The translations under genes and the position numbers were made by a program. Source: Vibrio hepatarius (lineage in GTDB: Bacteria; Pseudomonadota; Gammaproteobacteria; Enterobacterales; Vibrionaceae). From it: a DNA stretch of 64,000 bases. This document shows, piece after piece, positions 10,392 through 19,778 of the stretch (the stretch's first letter is position 1; every line of letters begins with the position of its first letter). The stretch spans positions 1 to 64,000 of the forward strand of contig NZ_JAATOO010000025.1 in the NCBI RefSeq assembly GCF_011806575.1. Direction: 5' to 3'. The notes under the pieces are model-generated. The model was given only the letters and a program-made list of their open reading frames with translations. It had not been told where the DNA came from and did no database searches.

Positions 10392-10895
10392 ATGAACAAA
10401 CCCCAAGCAGAGCAAGTCGTGAAGCAGATACTCCAAGCGCCAATAGGCTCTTACATTGGAGAAGAGGGAGCACAAGTGCTCGCTCAGCGAGCGGCCAGAA
10501 TTGAGAAGTTGAAAGATGGTGAGTTTTTATATCGTCAGGGAGACGCAGCAAACAGCTTTTACATGGTCACCTCTGGACGACTTGGTTTGATCAGAGAGAA
10601 TCAGAAAACAGGTAAAGGTACATTATTACATGTACTGGAAGAGGGGGATTTGACTGGCGAGCTGAGCTTTATTGATGGTGAACCAAGAAGTCTGTCTGTA
10701 GAGGCGTTTGGCGATGCATCTGTGCTGTGTTTTGACCGACAGGATATCGAACCATTGATTGATGAGTATCCAAAAGTGATTTTCAACTTTATGCGGGCGG
10801 TTGTGAAGCGCGTCCATCATACGGTGTCAGCAATCGGTCAGCAGCAATCGGAACTGTCGCACTATATTGCCACAGGTGGTCGAGGTCGTTCGTAG
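10392..10895 (+). CDS. hoxI: HoxI, cyclic-nucleotide-binding-fold subunit of the soluble hydrogenase
   Basis: A 167-residue protein with a single cNMP-binding beta-barrel (segments LKDGEFLYRQGDAANSFYMV, LEEGDLTGELSFIDGEPRS) and no helix-turn-helix, so it is not a CRP-type regulator. In C. necator the equivalent last gene of hoxFUYHWI encodes HoxI, which binds the HoxFUYH enzyme and is reported to help NADPH activation; size and position match. GGAGTGAAGGA precedes the ATG at 10392, and the longer open frame from 10275 overlaps hoxW. An intrinsic terminator follows. Confidence 0.85.
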   Translation: MNKPQAEQVVKQILQAPIGSYIGEEGAQVLAQRAARIEKLKDGEFLYRQGDAANSFYMVTSGRLGLIRENQKTGKGTLLHVLEEGDLTGELSFIDGEPRSLSVEAFGDASVLCFDRQDIEPLIDEYPKVIFNFMRAVVKRVHHTVSAIGQQQSELSHYIATGGRGRS

Positions 10896-10954
10896 TCGAG
10901 TTGAGCAAAACCCACAGGTTACGCTAAGCTTCTGCGTCTTTTCAAATTAGCGAG

Positions 10955-10984
10955 AAAGGTCTAGCCAGTAGCTGGACCTTTTTT
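10955..10984 (+). terminator. rho-independent terminator of the hoxFUYHWI operon
   Basis: AAAGGTC (10955-10961) pairs with GACCTTT (10975-10981), with extra AGC/GCT pairing inside the loop. A run of six T follows at 10979-10984. It lies about 60 bases after hoxI. Confidence 0.85.
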
Positions 10985-11030
10985 CAACCCGTAGCATATA
11001 TACCTATGCCGTCCTTCCCCAACTGAACGC

Positions 11031-11064
11031 TATCTATCCAGTTTTAACTATAATTGGATAGATA
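11031..11064. repeat. perfect 10-base inverted repeat upstream of hypA, possible activator site
   Basis: TATCTATCCA (11031-11040) and TGGATAGATA (11055-11064) are exact complements around 14 bases. The repeat lies about 115-150 bases upstream of the sigma54-like promoter, the usual distance for an NtrC-family enhancer, and no T-run follows. A partial copy (CTATCCA) occurs near 4957-4963 upstream of hoxF. Confidence 0.45.
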
Positions 11065-11179
11065 CTTTCCAGTCACAGACGAAACGCTTGTCGGACAGAT
11101 ATTGAATTAACTCGTCATACAATTGTTAACTGTATGTTATGTAAAGGTTAGTAATTAACATGTTGTTTGTGCGTCTAAA

Positions 11180-11195
11180 TGGCATGTTCTTTGTA
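11180..11195 (+). promoter_or_regulatory. sigma54-like promoter of the hyp operon
   Basis: TGGCATGTTCTTTGTA has GG (11181-11182) and GT (11193-11194) 10 bases apart. It matches the hoxF promoter except that the -12 dinucleotide is GT instead of GC, so it may be weaker. The start site would be near 11206, giving a leader of about 80 nt before hypA. Confidence 0.55.
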
Positions 11196-11287
11196 CCAGT
11201 TACTGCTGAATTGCTGTCTTGTTATCGAATCAAATCCTTTAACGGCATCAAATAGTGACACTGCTGTTCTAACCAAAAGGTGTAATT

Positions 11288-11629
11288 ATGCATGAAATGT
11301 CCATTTGCGAGAGCATTATCCAGACGTTAGAACAGCATGCTCATGATCAAACATTTACGACAGTGAAAACCATTTGGCTGGAGATTGGTCAGTTATCTAG
11401 TGTTGAAATCGATGCGTTAACGTTTTGTTTTGACGTCGTTTCTAATGACACTATTGCCCAAGGTGCCAAACTAGTGATCGAACAAATTGATGGAAGTGCG
11501 TGGTGTGAGTCGTGTCAAAGGACTGTGCGAATAGATGCTCGGTATGCGCCTTGTGAGTTTTGCGGTTCTGTTGGTTTACCGATAACTGGCGGTGATGAAA
11601 TGCGAATTAGAGAAGTCGAGGTGAAATGA
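11288..11629 (+). CDS. hypA: hydrogenase nickel-incorporation protein HypA
   Basis: Ni-delivery chaperone (113 residues) acting with HypB. It has the MHEMSI N-terminus whose His2 binds Ni, and a zinc site formed by Cys73, 76, 89 and 92 (CESC and CEFC). AAAAGGTG precedes the ATG. It is the first gene of the maturation cluster behind the sigma54-like element, and its stop overlaps the hypB start (ATGA). Confidence 0.95.
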   Translation: MHEMSICESIIQTLEQHAHDQTFTTVKTIWLEIGQLSSVEIDALTFCFDVVSNDTIAQGAKLVIEQIDGSAWCESCQRTVRIDARYAPCEFCGSVGLPITGGDEMRIREVEVK

Positions 11630-12537
11630 TGTGTACTGTATGTGGATGCTCCGAAGGTGATGTGGCAATTGAGAAGACAGTCGGCGAGGATACTCAGTCG
11701 TCATCTCCACATAAACATCATCACTCCCACCACGATGAGAAGCCGCATGATCATGGTTATGACATTCACTTTGGTCAAGGCCCGGCTGGTTCGCATGTAG
11801 CAGGGCTCAGTCAGTCGAGAATGGTACAAATTGAGCAAGATATTCTCGGGAAAAACAATCAATTTGCCGCGGCAAATCGACGTCTGTTCGCGCAGAAGAG
11901 CCAGTTTGTTCTTAACTTGGTCTCCAGCCCTGGTTCGGGAAAAACCAGTTTACTTACAGCAACGCTAGAGAATATCGCCTCTCTCATTCCTACGGCGGTT
12001 ATTGAAGGTGATCAGCAAACAACAAATGACGCAGAACGTATTCGCTCAACTGGCGTCAAAGCGGTTCAGGTGAATACTGGTAAAGGTTGTCACTTAGACG
12101 CGCACATGGTCGGTCATGCGTTGGAAACGCTCAAGCAACCGGATTACAGCGTACTCTTTATTGAAAACGTTGGGAATCTTGTTTGTCCAGCGGCTTTCGA
12201 TTTAGGCGAAGCACATAAAGTCACCATCCTTTCTATCACGGAAGGAGAGGATAAACCGCTCAAATACCCCGATATGTTTGCTGCCTCTGATCTCATATTG
12301 ATCAATAAGATTGATCTACTTCCGCACCTTAATTTTGATCTCGATGCATGTCTGCAGTGCATCAAGAAGGTCAACCCTAACGCGGACATTATCCAAGTAT
12401 CTGCAACGTCGGGAGCGGGTATGGATGGTTGGTTAGACTGGATTCACCAACGTAGGAATGCCCTATTAATGGCGCGTAAAGAAGTGCTCACTAAACAACT
12501 CGAGCAACTTGAGTATCAATTGCGATCGCAACATTGA
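11626..12537 (+). CDS. hypB: hydrogenase nickel-incorporation GTPase HypB
   Basis: GTPase (303 residues) that powers Ni insertion into the large subunit. The N-terminus has a CTVCGC metal site, then a His-rich stretch (about residues 26-47, HKHHHSHH and more) probably used for Ni storage. The GTPase domain shows the P-loop [17 protein letters not shown] and NKIDLL. Two ATG codons are adjacent (11626 and 11629); the first gives a four-base overlap with hypA. Confidence 0.95.
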   Translation: MMCTVCGCSEGDVAIEKTVGEDTQSSSPHKHHHSHHDEKPHDHGYDIHFGQGPAGSHVAGLSQSRMVQIEQDILGKNNQFAAANRRLFAQKSQFVLNLVSSPGSGKTSLLTATLENIASLIPTAVIEGDQQTTNDAERIRSTGVKAVQVNTGKGCHLDAHMVGHALETLKQPDYSVLFIENVGNLVCPAAFDLGEAHKVTILSITEGEDKPLKYPDMFAASDLILINKIDLLPHLNFDLDACLQCIKKVNPNADIIQVSATSGAGMDGWLDWIHQRRNALLMARKEVLTKQLEQLEYQLRSQH

Positions 12538-12558
12538 TTTGGAAGGCGAGGGAGAGAC

Positions 12559-14052
12559 ATGGAGGAAATAAATCATACACGTGACAGTGAACATCATACG
12601 CGGACTGAGCGTCCTGTCGTGTTGTTGGTCGATGACGAGCGTCTGTCTTTGCAAGCACTCAAAAGAAATCTTAAGGATGAGTTTGCCATCATCACCGCAG
12701 AGAGTGTTGAGGAAGCGGAACAAGTATTAGTTGAAATGCCTGTGCAAGTCGTCTTGGCTGATCAAAGAATGCCGGATACCAGTGGAAGTGAGTTTCTTAC
12801 TCGGGTGAGAGAAAAATGGCCGGATGTTGTGCGTTTGATGATTTCTGCTTATACAGACCCGAGTGATCTCATTCAAAGTATCAATGAAGCGGGCATTTAT
12901 CAGTTTATTCCCAAGCCTTGGCAACCTGAACAGTTACTACTTTCAGTGAGAAATGCCTGCTGGCTTTATGCTCTGGAAAAAGAAAACTCACTATTAAATC
13001 TCGAGTTGCGTCGCTCACTCGATTCAGCCCATAAAGTCACACGTGAAAAGCGGCAGAAACTTAAACGACACCATAGTTTTGAACAAATTGTCTGTGCACC
13101 TGATAGCCCGATGATGGCAATTTTCGATCAGGTAGAACAAGTCGCCCCGTTTGATATCCCCGTTCTCATTACCGGAGAGTCCGGAACCGGCAAAGAGTTG
13201 ATTACGCGTTGCCTTCATTATGCAAGTCACCGTTCTGATCGCCCGTTTCTCACCGAAAACTGTGGGGCGATGCCAGTTCAATTGTTAGAAAGTGAGCTTT
13301 TTGGTCACACGAAAGGCGCATTTACTGGGGCGGCATCGGAACGTACTGGGTTACTTGAACAAGCGAATGGTGGCTCCGTGTTATTAGACGAGATAGGTGA
13401 TACGTCTTTGGAGTTCCAAGTCAAATTGCTGCGATTTTTGCAGGAAGGAGAGTTAAGACCTCTCGGAAGCAATCGCAGTAGGCATGTGAATGTACGTGTT
13501 ATTTCAGCGACCAATCGAAATCTTAAGAAAGATGTCAAAGAAGGGCGCTTTAGAGAAGACCTTTACTACCGACTCGCTGCGATGCCAATTCATATTCCGC
13601 CGTTAAGGGATAGGCCGATGGATATTGCGGTCATCGCAGACGCTGTGCTGCGTAGGACCATGAAAACATATAAGAAGTCGGTGAAAGGCTTTACGGAACA
13701 GGCAATAGAATGCATGACGGAGTACCACTGGCCCGGCAATGTACGTGAGCTAGAGAATGAAGTGAGACGTACGTTGGTATTAGCAAAAACTGACTATTTA
13801 GATGCGGACTTGTTATCTCCGCACGTTGTACAAGGCGACCGAAATATTGAATCAGATGAGCAGCCATCAGTAGGGATGGAAGGCAGTCTCAAAGACCGAG
13901 TTGAAATGCTGGAAGCGAAAATCTTACGTGAAACATTGATAAGGCTTAAATGGAACAAAAGTCAGGCGGCACTAGAGCTTGGATTGTCGCGGGTTGGTCT
14001 GAGAGCGAAGTTAGAAAGGTATGGTTTGGAGCCAAATAAACTCAGTAGTTAA
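12559..14052 (+). CDS. hoxA: HoxA-type sigma54-dependent response regulator
   Basis: NtrC-family activator of 497 residues. The receiver domain (about 20-135) has the acidic pair Asp25/26 and phospho-acceptor Asp68 (LADQRMP). The AAA+ domain has Walker A GESGTGKE (206-213), the sigma54-contacting loop GAFTGA (253-258) and GGSVLLDEIGD. A Fis-type helix-turn-helix ends the protein (SQAALELGLSRVGLRAKL). By position among hyp and hoxBC genes it corresponds to HoxA, the activator of hydrogenase genes. It sits between hypB and hypC, a different order from C. necator. In C. necator HoxA is active when unphosphorylated; whether that holds here cannot be read from sequence. Confidence 0.9.
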   Translation: MEEINHTRDSEHHTRTERPVVLLVDDERLSLQALKRNLKDEFAIITAESVEEAEQVLVEMPVQVVLADQRMPDTSGSEFLTRVREKWPDVVRLMISAYTDPSDLIQSINEAGIYQFIPKPWQPEQLLLSVRNACWLYALEKENSLLNLELRRSLDSAHKVTREKRQKLKRHHSFEQIVCAPDSPMMAIFDQVEQVAPFDIPVLITGESGTGKELITRCLHYASHRSDRPFLTENCGAMPVQLLESELFGHTKGAFTGAASERTGLLEQANGGSVLLDEIGDTSLEFQVKLLRFLQEGELRPLGSNRSRHVNVRVISATNRNLKKDVKEGRFREDLYYRLAAMPIHIPPLRDRPMDIAVIADAVLRRTMKTYKKSVKGFTEQAIECMTEYHWPGNVRELENEVRRTLVLAKTDYLDADLLSPHVVQGDRNIESDEQPSVGMEGSLKDRVEMLEAKILRETLIRLKWNKSQAALELGLSRVGLRAKLERYGLEPNKLSS

Positions 14053-14122
14053 TTGTTCATAGGTACATTGGCGGTTGTTGATATTCAGTGATCACTAGCG
14101 TGCATGTTAAGGAGAAATGAGT

Positions 14123-14395
14123 ATGTGTCTTGGAATTCCGGGGCAAATTGTCGCCATTGTGGATGAGCAAAATTGCGTCGCTACTGTTGATATATCAGGC
14201 GTCGAGCGCCCAGTAAATATTGCCTGCGTTGTCGATGATACTCACTCCTTAGCCAACTATATAGGCAGTTGGGTTTTGGTTCATGTGGGGTTCGCGATGA
14301 GCATCATTGATGAAATAGAAGCGCAGAAGACTTTGTCGCTGCTTGCGGAACTTGGTGAACTAGAACAAGAAATGAAGGTAATGCAGCAGAACTGA
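14123..14395 (+). CDS. hypC: hydrogenase maturation chaperone HypC
   Basis: Small chaperone (90 residues) that carries the Fe(CN)2CO unit with HypD and delivers it to the large subunit. The essential Cys must follow the initiator Met, giving MCLGIPGQ. An upstream ATG at 14117 would give MSMCLG, but AAGGAG (14109-14114) is 8 bases from the ATG at 14123 and only 2 from the first, so the second is chosen. It follows hoxA by 70 bases and precedes hypD by 19. Confidence 0.93.
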   Translation: MCLGIPGQIVAIVDEQNCVATVDISGVERPVNIACVVDDTHSLANYIGSWVLVHVGFAMSIIDEIEAQKTLSLLAELGELEQEMKVMQQN

Positions 14396-14414
14396 TTGCC
14401 TGTGGAGATGTGAT

Positions 14415-15569
14415 ATGAAGTATGTCGACGAGTTCCGTGACCCAGAAAAAGCCAAAGCGCTTATTGACGCTATACATGCCAAAGTGAGTGAGATCGAGCG
14501 CCGTGTCCTTGCTGAGGGAAGAACGTTTAAGCCTCTGCAGTTGATGGAGTTTTGTGGTGGCCACACTCATACCTTATTCAAATACGGTATCGAATCGTTG
14601 CTACCGGATGGAATAGAAATGGTGCATGGACCTGGATGTCCTGTGTGTGTCTTGCCGATGGGGCGAGTTGATGATTGTATAAACATTGCAAGTTTGCCAA
14701 ACGTCATATTGACCACCTTTGGGGATGCGATGCGCGTACCAGGCTCCAAAGGGAGCTTACTTGATGCCAAAACGGCAGGCTACGATATTCGCATGGTCTA
14801 CTCGCCATTAGATGCTCTGGCACTGGCCAAACAAAATCCAACACGTGAAGTGGTTTTCTTTGCACTTGGCTTTGAAACGACGATGCCTAGCACGGCATTG
14901 ACTGTCAAGCAGGCACAACGTGAAGGTATCACTAACTTTTCTCTGTTTTGTAATCACATAACGACCGCACCAACCATTGAGGCGGTATTGAATGAACCCG
15001 GTTTACATTTAGACGGTTTTCTCGCTCCCGGTCATGTCAGCATGGTACTTGGCACTGAGCCATTCCAGTTCATCGCTCGGGATTACGGTAAACCGATTGT
15101 TATTACTGGGTTTGAACCGCTTGATGTTCTCCAATCTCTGCTTATGACCGTAACGCAAATTGCTGAAGGTCGGTGTGAAGTGGAAAACCAATATAGCCGA
15201 GTTGTGCAGGACGCCGGAAATTATTCAGGGCTTGCTGCAATGGCAGATGTCTATCAAGCCTGCAATGTTACCGAGTTGAGAGGGCTAGGTGAAATTGGTG
15301 AAGCCGGTGTCAGAGTGAGTGATAAATACGCTCAGTGGGATGCAGAGCGCAAGTTTTCACTCGTGCATAAAAAGGTCATGGAACCAGAAGCTTGTCAGTG
15401 TGGAGAAGTCATCAAGGGATTAATAAAACCATGGCAGTGCAAGCTGTATGGAAAAAACTGTACACCGCAACATCCGATAGGCGCATTGATGGTTTCTTCA
15501 GAAGGAGCATGCGCGGCGTATTTCAATCATGGTTTTAGAGTTCCGGACGACAGTAGTGCAGTGAAGTGA
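14415..15569 (+). CDS. hypD: hydrogenase maturation protein HypD
   Basis: Iron-sulfur protein (384 residues) on which the Fe(CN)2CO group is assembled together with HypC. Conserved blocks are FCGGHTHT, GPGCPVCV, the ALGFETTMPSTA segment and CNHITTAP. The C-terminal Cys set (CQCGE, CKLYGKNC, EGACAAY) ligates the [4Fe-4S] cluster. All expected Cys motifs are present. Confidence 0.95.
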   Translation: MKYVDEFRDPEKAKALIDAIHAKVSEIERRVLAEGRTFKPLQLMEFCGGHTHTLFKYGIESLLPDGIEMVHGPGCPVCVLPMGRVDDCINIASLPNVILTTFGDAMRVPGSKGSLLDAKTAGYDIRMVYSPLDALALAKQNPTREVVFFALGFETTMPSTALTVKQAQREGITNFSLFCNHITTAPTIEAVLNEPGLHLDGFLAPGHVSMVLGTEPFQFIARDYGKPIVITGFEPLDVLQSLLMTVTQIAEGRCEVENQYSRVVQDAGNYSGLAAMADVYQACNVTELRGLGEIGEAGVRVSDKYAQWDAERKFSLVHKKVMEPEACQCGEVIKGLIKPWQCKLYGKNCTPQHPIGALMVSSEGACAAYFNHGFRVPDDSSAVK

Positions 15570-15605
15570 TATTCACTGACTGTCGAATAGGTATGTGAGG
15601 TAAAG

Positions 15606-16676
15606 ATGAAACAGGAACAAGGTTCAGTGGATGATACGCAGTTTTCAGACATGATCACGCTGTCTCATGGTAGTGGTGGTAAAGCGATGCGGGAGTTAGT
15701 GGAGCAAGAGATCGTTGCGGCTTTCGAAAATCCATTATTGACACCGCTGGAAGACCAAGCGCGTATTCCATTGAATTTGCTAACCGATTTTGGTGACAGG
15801 CTCGCGTTTACCACCGACTCTTTTGTTGTTGATCCTCTCTTTTTCCCCGGTGGAGACATTGGCTCCCTAGCGGTGAATGGAACGGTCAATGACTTGGCTA
15901 TGGGAGGCGCTCAACCTCTGTATCTGACCTGTGGCTTTATTATTGAGGAAGGCCTGTCTTTAGAAACCTTTCGCCAGATTGTTGCGAGTATGCGGCGAGC
16001 AGCAGATAAGGCCAACGTTGCGATTGTCAGCGGTGACACGAAAGTCGTGCATCGCGGTGCAGCAGATAAGATTTTTATTAATACCAGTGGCGTTGGCGTT
16101 ATCCCGCGCGATGTAGACATTAGGGCAAACCGTGCTGAACCCGGGGATGTGGTCATCGTTAATGGTTGGGTCGGAGATCACGGTGCGGCGATCGTGACGG
16201 CAAGAAATGAGCTGGACGTTAAAGCCTCAATTGCCTCTGATTGTCGTCCACTCACTCTGGAAGTACAGGCTCTACAGAAAGTGTGCCCGGATATCCACTG
16301 TTTGCGAGATGCGACAAGAGGTGGTTTGGTGACGGTGCTGAATGAATTTGCTCAAAGTAGCCAGGTGCGAGTTGTCCTTGAGCAGTCGTCCATTCCGGTT
16401 CGCCCAGAAGTGAGAGGGTTGTGTGAATTGCTTGGGTTTGACCCTTTGTATCTTGCTAACGAAGGAAAGTTTGTGGCGATTGTGCCAAAGGTTTACGCCA
16501 ACGACTGCTTAGCGGTACTTAAGCGCATAGAGGGTGCCGAGCATGCGGCAATCATCGGCAAAATTGAGGATGTTGATCAAAAACACCCCAAACCTGTAGT
16601 GACAATGAAAACCCCCTTTGGCAGTGAACGGATGCTCGATATGTTGATTGGTGACCAGCTTCCAAGGATTTGCTGA
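15606..16676 (+). CDS. hypE: hydrogenase maturation protein HypE
   Basis: ATP-dependent dehydratase (356 residues) that turns the carbamoyl group received from HypF into the cyanide ligand. It belongs to the PurM/AIR synthase fold: LSHGSGGKAM near the N-terminus, FTTDSFVVDPLFFPGGDIG, and GDTKVV. The protein ends in PRIC with Cys as the last residue, the thiocarboxamide carrier. AGGTAAAG lies upstream of the ATG. Confidence 0.95.
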   Translation: MKQEQGSVDDTQFSDMITLSHGSGGKAMRELVEQEIVAAFENPLLTPLEDQARIPLNLLTDFGDRLAFTTDSFVVDPLFFPGGDIGSLAVNGTVNDLAMGGAQPLYLTCGFIIEEGLSLETFRQIVASMRRAADKANVAIVSGDTKVVHRGAADKIFINTSGVGVIPRDVDIRANRAEPGDVVIVNGWVGDHGAAIVTARNELDVKASIASDCRPLTLEVQALQKVCPDIHCLRDATRGGLVTVLNEFAQSSQVRVVLEQSSIPVRPEVRGLCELLGFDPLYLANEGKFVAIVPKVYANDCLAVLKRIEGAEHAAIIGKIEDVDQKHPKPVVTMKTPFGSERMLDMLIGDQLPRIC

Positions 16677-16726
16677 GTGCAGGTTGGCTCAATCGACACA
16701 TTTATACTTAATGAGGAGTTATCACA

Positions 16727-17356
16727 ATGAAGTGGAATCTACTGACAATTAAAATAAGCGCGGTGTTTACCCTGCTTTTCTCGCAGCTGGCCCTCGCACA
16801 CGATGGTGCCGGTTATGTGCACAGCATTGTCTCGGGAGGGCTTCACCCTCTCACGGGATTAGACCATGCACTCGTAATGCTCGCCGTTGGTGGGTGGGCT
16901 GCTCAATTGGCTTTCCAGCAGCGCAATGCTAGCGTGCTCTGGAAAGTGCCAACGGCTTTTGTTTTAGCCATGACGGTTTCGGCATTTCTTGCAATGTCGG
17001 GTATCGGGATGACGCTCGATGTAGAGCTCGGTATTGGGCTCTCGGTGGTACTGATGGGACTCTTATTGACGGTAGGCCTTAACGTCAGTGTTGCATTCGG
17101 CGCCTTCATTGTTGCAGTCTTTGCTGTTTTTCATGGCCTCGCACACGGCGCAGAAATTCCTTTTGAAATGGGAGTGATCGGCTATAGCTTGGGCTTTGTA
17201 TTCGCAACTGCGTTATTGCATATCATTGGGATCATTCTATTTAGTCGTGTGCTACCAACGCAAGCTAAACAAAACAATGGTCGCTTTCTGCTACGTTGGA
17301 ATGCCGTCATTGGTATGGCGATATCGTTAAGTGGGATTTACTTACTCACAGCGTAA
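16727..17356 (+). CDS. hupE: HupE/UreJ family nickel transporter
   Basis: Inner-membrane protein (209 residues) likely importing or facilitating entry of Ni2+ for the hydrogenases. A signal-like segment (about residues 1-24) precedes HDGAGY. The family motif HPLTGLDHALVMLAVG follows, then about five further hydrophobic helices with HGLAHGAEIP. It lies between hypE and hypF with AATGAGGAG upstream of the ATG. Substrate is inferred from the family and the hyp context. Confidence 0.88.
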   Translation: MKWNLLTIKISAVFTLLFSQLALAHDGAGYVHSIVSGGLHPLTGLDHALVMLAVGGWAAQLAFQQRNASVLWKVPTAFVLAMTVSAFLAMSGIGMTLDVELGIGLSVVLMGLLLTVGLNVSVAFGAFIVAVFAVFHGLAHGAEIPFEMGVIGYSLGFVFATALLHIIGIILFSRVLPTQAKQNNGRFLLRWNAVIGMAISLSGIYLLTA

Positions 17357-17405
17357 GACAGTAAAGATGTGTGTCGTTAAGTGACATGACAAAAAAGGTG
17401 AGTTC

Positions 17406-19769
17406 TTGAAAGGTGAGCGTTTGCGAATTACTGGTGTTGTTCAAGGGGTGGGTTTTCGACCCACCGTTTGGCGCATCGCGACTGACTTGCAACTTAATGG
17501 TCAAGTGCTCAATGACGGTGAAGGGGTGCTGGTTGAACTTTGGAATAGTAAAACTAGCCACGATAGGTTTATTGTTGAACTTGGCCGTCAGTGCCCCCCA
17601 CTGGCCAATATAGACACCATTGACCGAGTTATCATCGAGCAGGAAAGTGCGCCTGTTGGGTTTAGCATCTCCGAGAGTCAGTCTAGCACCAAAGTCACCG
17701 CTGGGGTTCCGGCTGATGCGGCGATCTGTGCTGCTTGTGCCGAAGAAGTAGCAGACTCAAATCAGCGTCGTTACCGTTATCCCTTTACCAACTGCACCCA
17801 CTGTGGTCCTCGGCTCTCAATCATCAAATCCATGCCCTATGATCGTCCGTTAACGAGCATGGCGACCTTTCCGCTTTGCGATACCTGCCATGACGAATAC
17901 ACGAATCCTGCCGATCGGCGCTTTCATGCCCAACCCGTTGCGTGTGCAGAGTGTGGTCCGAGCGTGTGGTTATGTGATCAATCAGGGAATACCGTGTCGT
18001 TCGAAAACGGGGATGCTATTGAGGCGCTGGGTAAACGGATTCTTGATGGTCAGATCGCCGCGGTTAAAGGACTGGGTGGGTTTCATCTAGTATGTGACGC
18101 AACCAATAGCGGTACTGTTGAGACGTTAAGAGTGCGCAAATCTCGACCTGCTAAACCGTTTGCACTGATGATGGGCGAAATGAACATGGTTCGTCACTAT
18201 TGTCACGTTACATCGGATAGTGAGCGTTTATTGACAAGCAGTGCCGCGCCGATTGTTCTACTTCCCCAAAAGCCTCCAGCTCCAAATGAAACTGGTGTCT
18301 TGACGCAACTCAGTGAGCAAGTCGCTCCCAACTTGAACGAAATCGGCGTGATGTTACCAAATACCCCGCTGCATTTGATGTTGATGCAGTATGTTGGACG
18401 CCCGCTAGTTATGACTTCAGCCAATATCAGCGGAAACCCACAGTGCACAGACAATAGCCAGGCGTTGCACGATCTGACCGACATTGCGGATGTATGGCTG
18501 ATGCATGATCGCGATATTGTTACTCGTGTGGATGATTCAGTGGCTCGCCAAACTTGCTTAGGTACGCAGCTCATGCGCCGGGCAAGGGGATATGCTCCGC
18601 TACCTATCCCTGTTCCCGATGGATTTGAAGACATTGACAACGTGCTGGCGGTTGGTGGGCAGGTGAAAAATACATTCTGTATTCTAACTTCAAAAGGTGC
18701 GGTATTGAGTCAGTACATTGGAGACTTAGAAAGTCATCGTGTCTGGCAAGATTTTGTTGTAATGATTGAACACTATAAGGCTTTGTTTCAGTTCACGCCG
18801 AATACACTGGCTTATGACTCACACCCGGAATACATCGCCTCAAAATATGCAAATAGCCTAAGAGAGAATTTGACGCCCGATTCGACACCGCTCAACACCG
18901 TTTCAGTTCAACACCATCATGCACACATTGCCAGTTGTTTGGCTGAAAATCGAATTCCATTGCATCATCCCGCAGTGCTCGGTGTGGTGTTTGACGGGAT
19001 AGGTTATGGCGACGATGGTACGCTTTGGGGCGGAGAATTTATCAAGGCCGACTACGTTGGCTACTCTCGTTTAGCGCATTTAGACACCATTCCATTAGTT
19101 GGCGCTAAGCAGGCTGTTACCCAACCTTGGCGCAACCTGTTGGCTTGGCTGGACCGATGTTCTATTGACTTTACAAGTGATAACGATTGGCAAGCTGTAA
19201 AGCAGCTTAATCAGCAACCACTTCGAATAGTTAGGGACATGATTCGCAATCAACTGAATTGCCCACAAACCAGTTCAATTGGGCGTCTATTCGATGCTGT
19301 TGCTGCTGCTTTATCTCTCGTCCCAGAGTCGATCAGTTACGAAGGTGAAGCCGCGATGATGCTGGAAGCTTGTGCATTGCAAGATCCAGTTGGTGATGTG
19401 GCGTATCCGTTTGAATGGCGAAATGATAACGGCCTGATTCTGGATCCGAAACCGATGTGGAGAGCATTGATTGATGACCTACATTCCGGCACCAGTAAAG
19501 CTGAGATCGCAAATAGATTTCATATCGGACTAGCCCAAGCAGTGGTGACGACAGTAATCAAGCTTTCTGATTATTTTGACAAGCCTCCAAGCGTGGTGCT
19601 TAGCGGTGGTGTTTTCCAGAACAAACTCTTGCTTGAGTTGACTCATACGTTACTCACAACGCAAGGATTTACGGTTCTTACTCACCAGCACGTTCCAGCT
19701 AACGATGGGGGCTTGGCACTGGGGCAGGCTCTCATTGCTGCTGCCCAGACTTTAAAAAACGCTGACTAG
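17406..19769 (+). CDS. hypF: carbamoyltransferase HypF
   Basis: Makes the carbamoyl group used for cyanide ligands from carbamoyl phosphate and ATP, then passes it to HypE. At 787 residues it is slightly longer than the usual 750. Domains in order are acylphosphatase (GVVQGVGFRPTVW, residues 10-22), two zinc-finger pairs (CAAC, CTHCGPR, CDTC, CAECGPS), a YrdC-like domain, and a Kae1-like domain with HHHAHIASC and SGGVFQN. The only well-placed start is TTG at 17406, with AAGGTGAG 6 bases upstream. A perfect 14-base dyad (19765-19778) overlaps the stop codon. Confidence 0.94.
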   Translation: MKGERLRITGVVQGVGFRPTVWRIATDLQLNGQVLNDGEGVLVELWNSKTSHDRFIVELGRQCPPLANIDTIDRVIIEQESAPVGFSISESQSSTKVTAGVPADAAICAACAEEVADSNQRRYRYPFTNCTHCGPRLSIIKSMPYDRPLTSMATFPLCDTCHDEYTNPADRRFHAQPVACAECGPSVWLCDQSGNTVSFENGDAIEALGKRILDGQIAAVKGLGGFHLVCDATNSGTVETLRVRKSRPAKPFALMMGEMNMVRHYCHVTSDSERLLTSSAAPIVLLPQKPPAPNETGVLTQLSEQVAPNLNEIGVMLPNTPLHLMLMQYVGRPLVMTSANISGNPQCTDNSQALHDLTDIADVWLMHDRDIVTRVDDSVARQTCLGTQLMRRARGYAPLPIPVPDGFEDIDNVLAVGGQVKNTFCILTSKGAVLSQYIGDLESHRVWQDFVVMIEHYKALFQFTPNTLAYDSHPEYIASKYANSLRENLTPDSTPLNTVSVQHHHAHIASCLAENRIPLHHPAVLGVVFDGIGYGDDGTLWGGEFIKADYVGYSRLAHLDTIPLVGAKQAVTQPWRNLLAWLDRCSIDFTSDNDWQAVKQLNQQPLRIVRDMIRNQLNCPQTSSIGRLFDAVAAALSLVPESISYEGEAAMMLEACALQDPVGDVAYPFEWRNDNGLILDPKPMWRALIDDLHSGTSKAEIANRFHIGLAQAVVTTVIKLSDYFDKPPSVVLSGGVFQNKLLLELTHTLLTTQGFTVLTHQHVPANDGGLALGQALIAAAQTLKNAD

Positions 19770-19778
19770 CGAGCTAGT
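19765..19778. promoter_or_regulatory. perfect palindrome at the hypF/hoxB junction
   Basis: ACTAGC-GA-GCTAGT is a perfect inverted repeat covering the hypF stop codon. A TATACT hexamer at 19825-19830 could be the -10 of a separate hoxB promoter, with no good -35. It may be an operator for the sensor genes or chance. Confidence 0.3.

Larger units (their letters stand above)
10896..11287. other. gap between hoxI and hypA
   Basis: The 392 bases hold no credible gene. They contain the hoxFUYHWI terminator (10955-10984), a perfect 10-base inverted repeat (11031-11064), a short ATACA/TGTAT dyad near 11116-11134, and a weaker sigma54-like element (11180-11195) ahead of hypA. Confidence 0.65.

Noticed and set aside
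10392-10895. hoxI product as a CRP/FNR-type transcription factor
   Set aside because: It has only the cyclic-nucleotide fold and no helix-turn-helix, and its place after hoxW matches HoxI.
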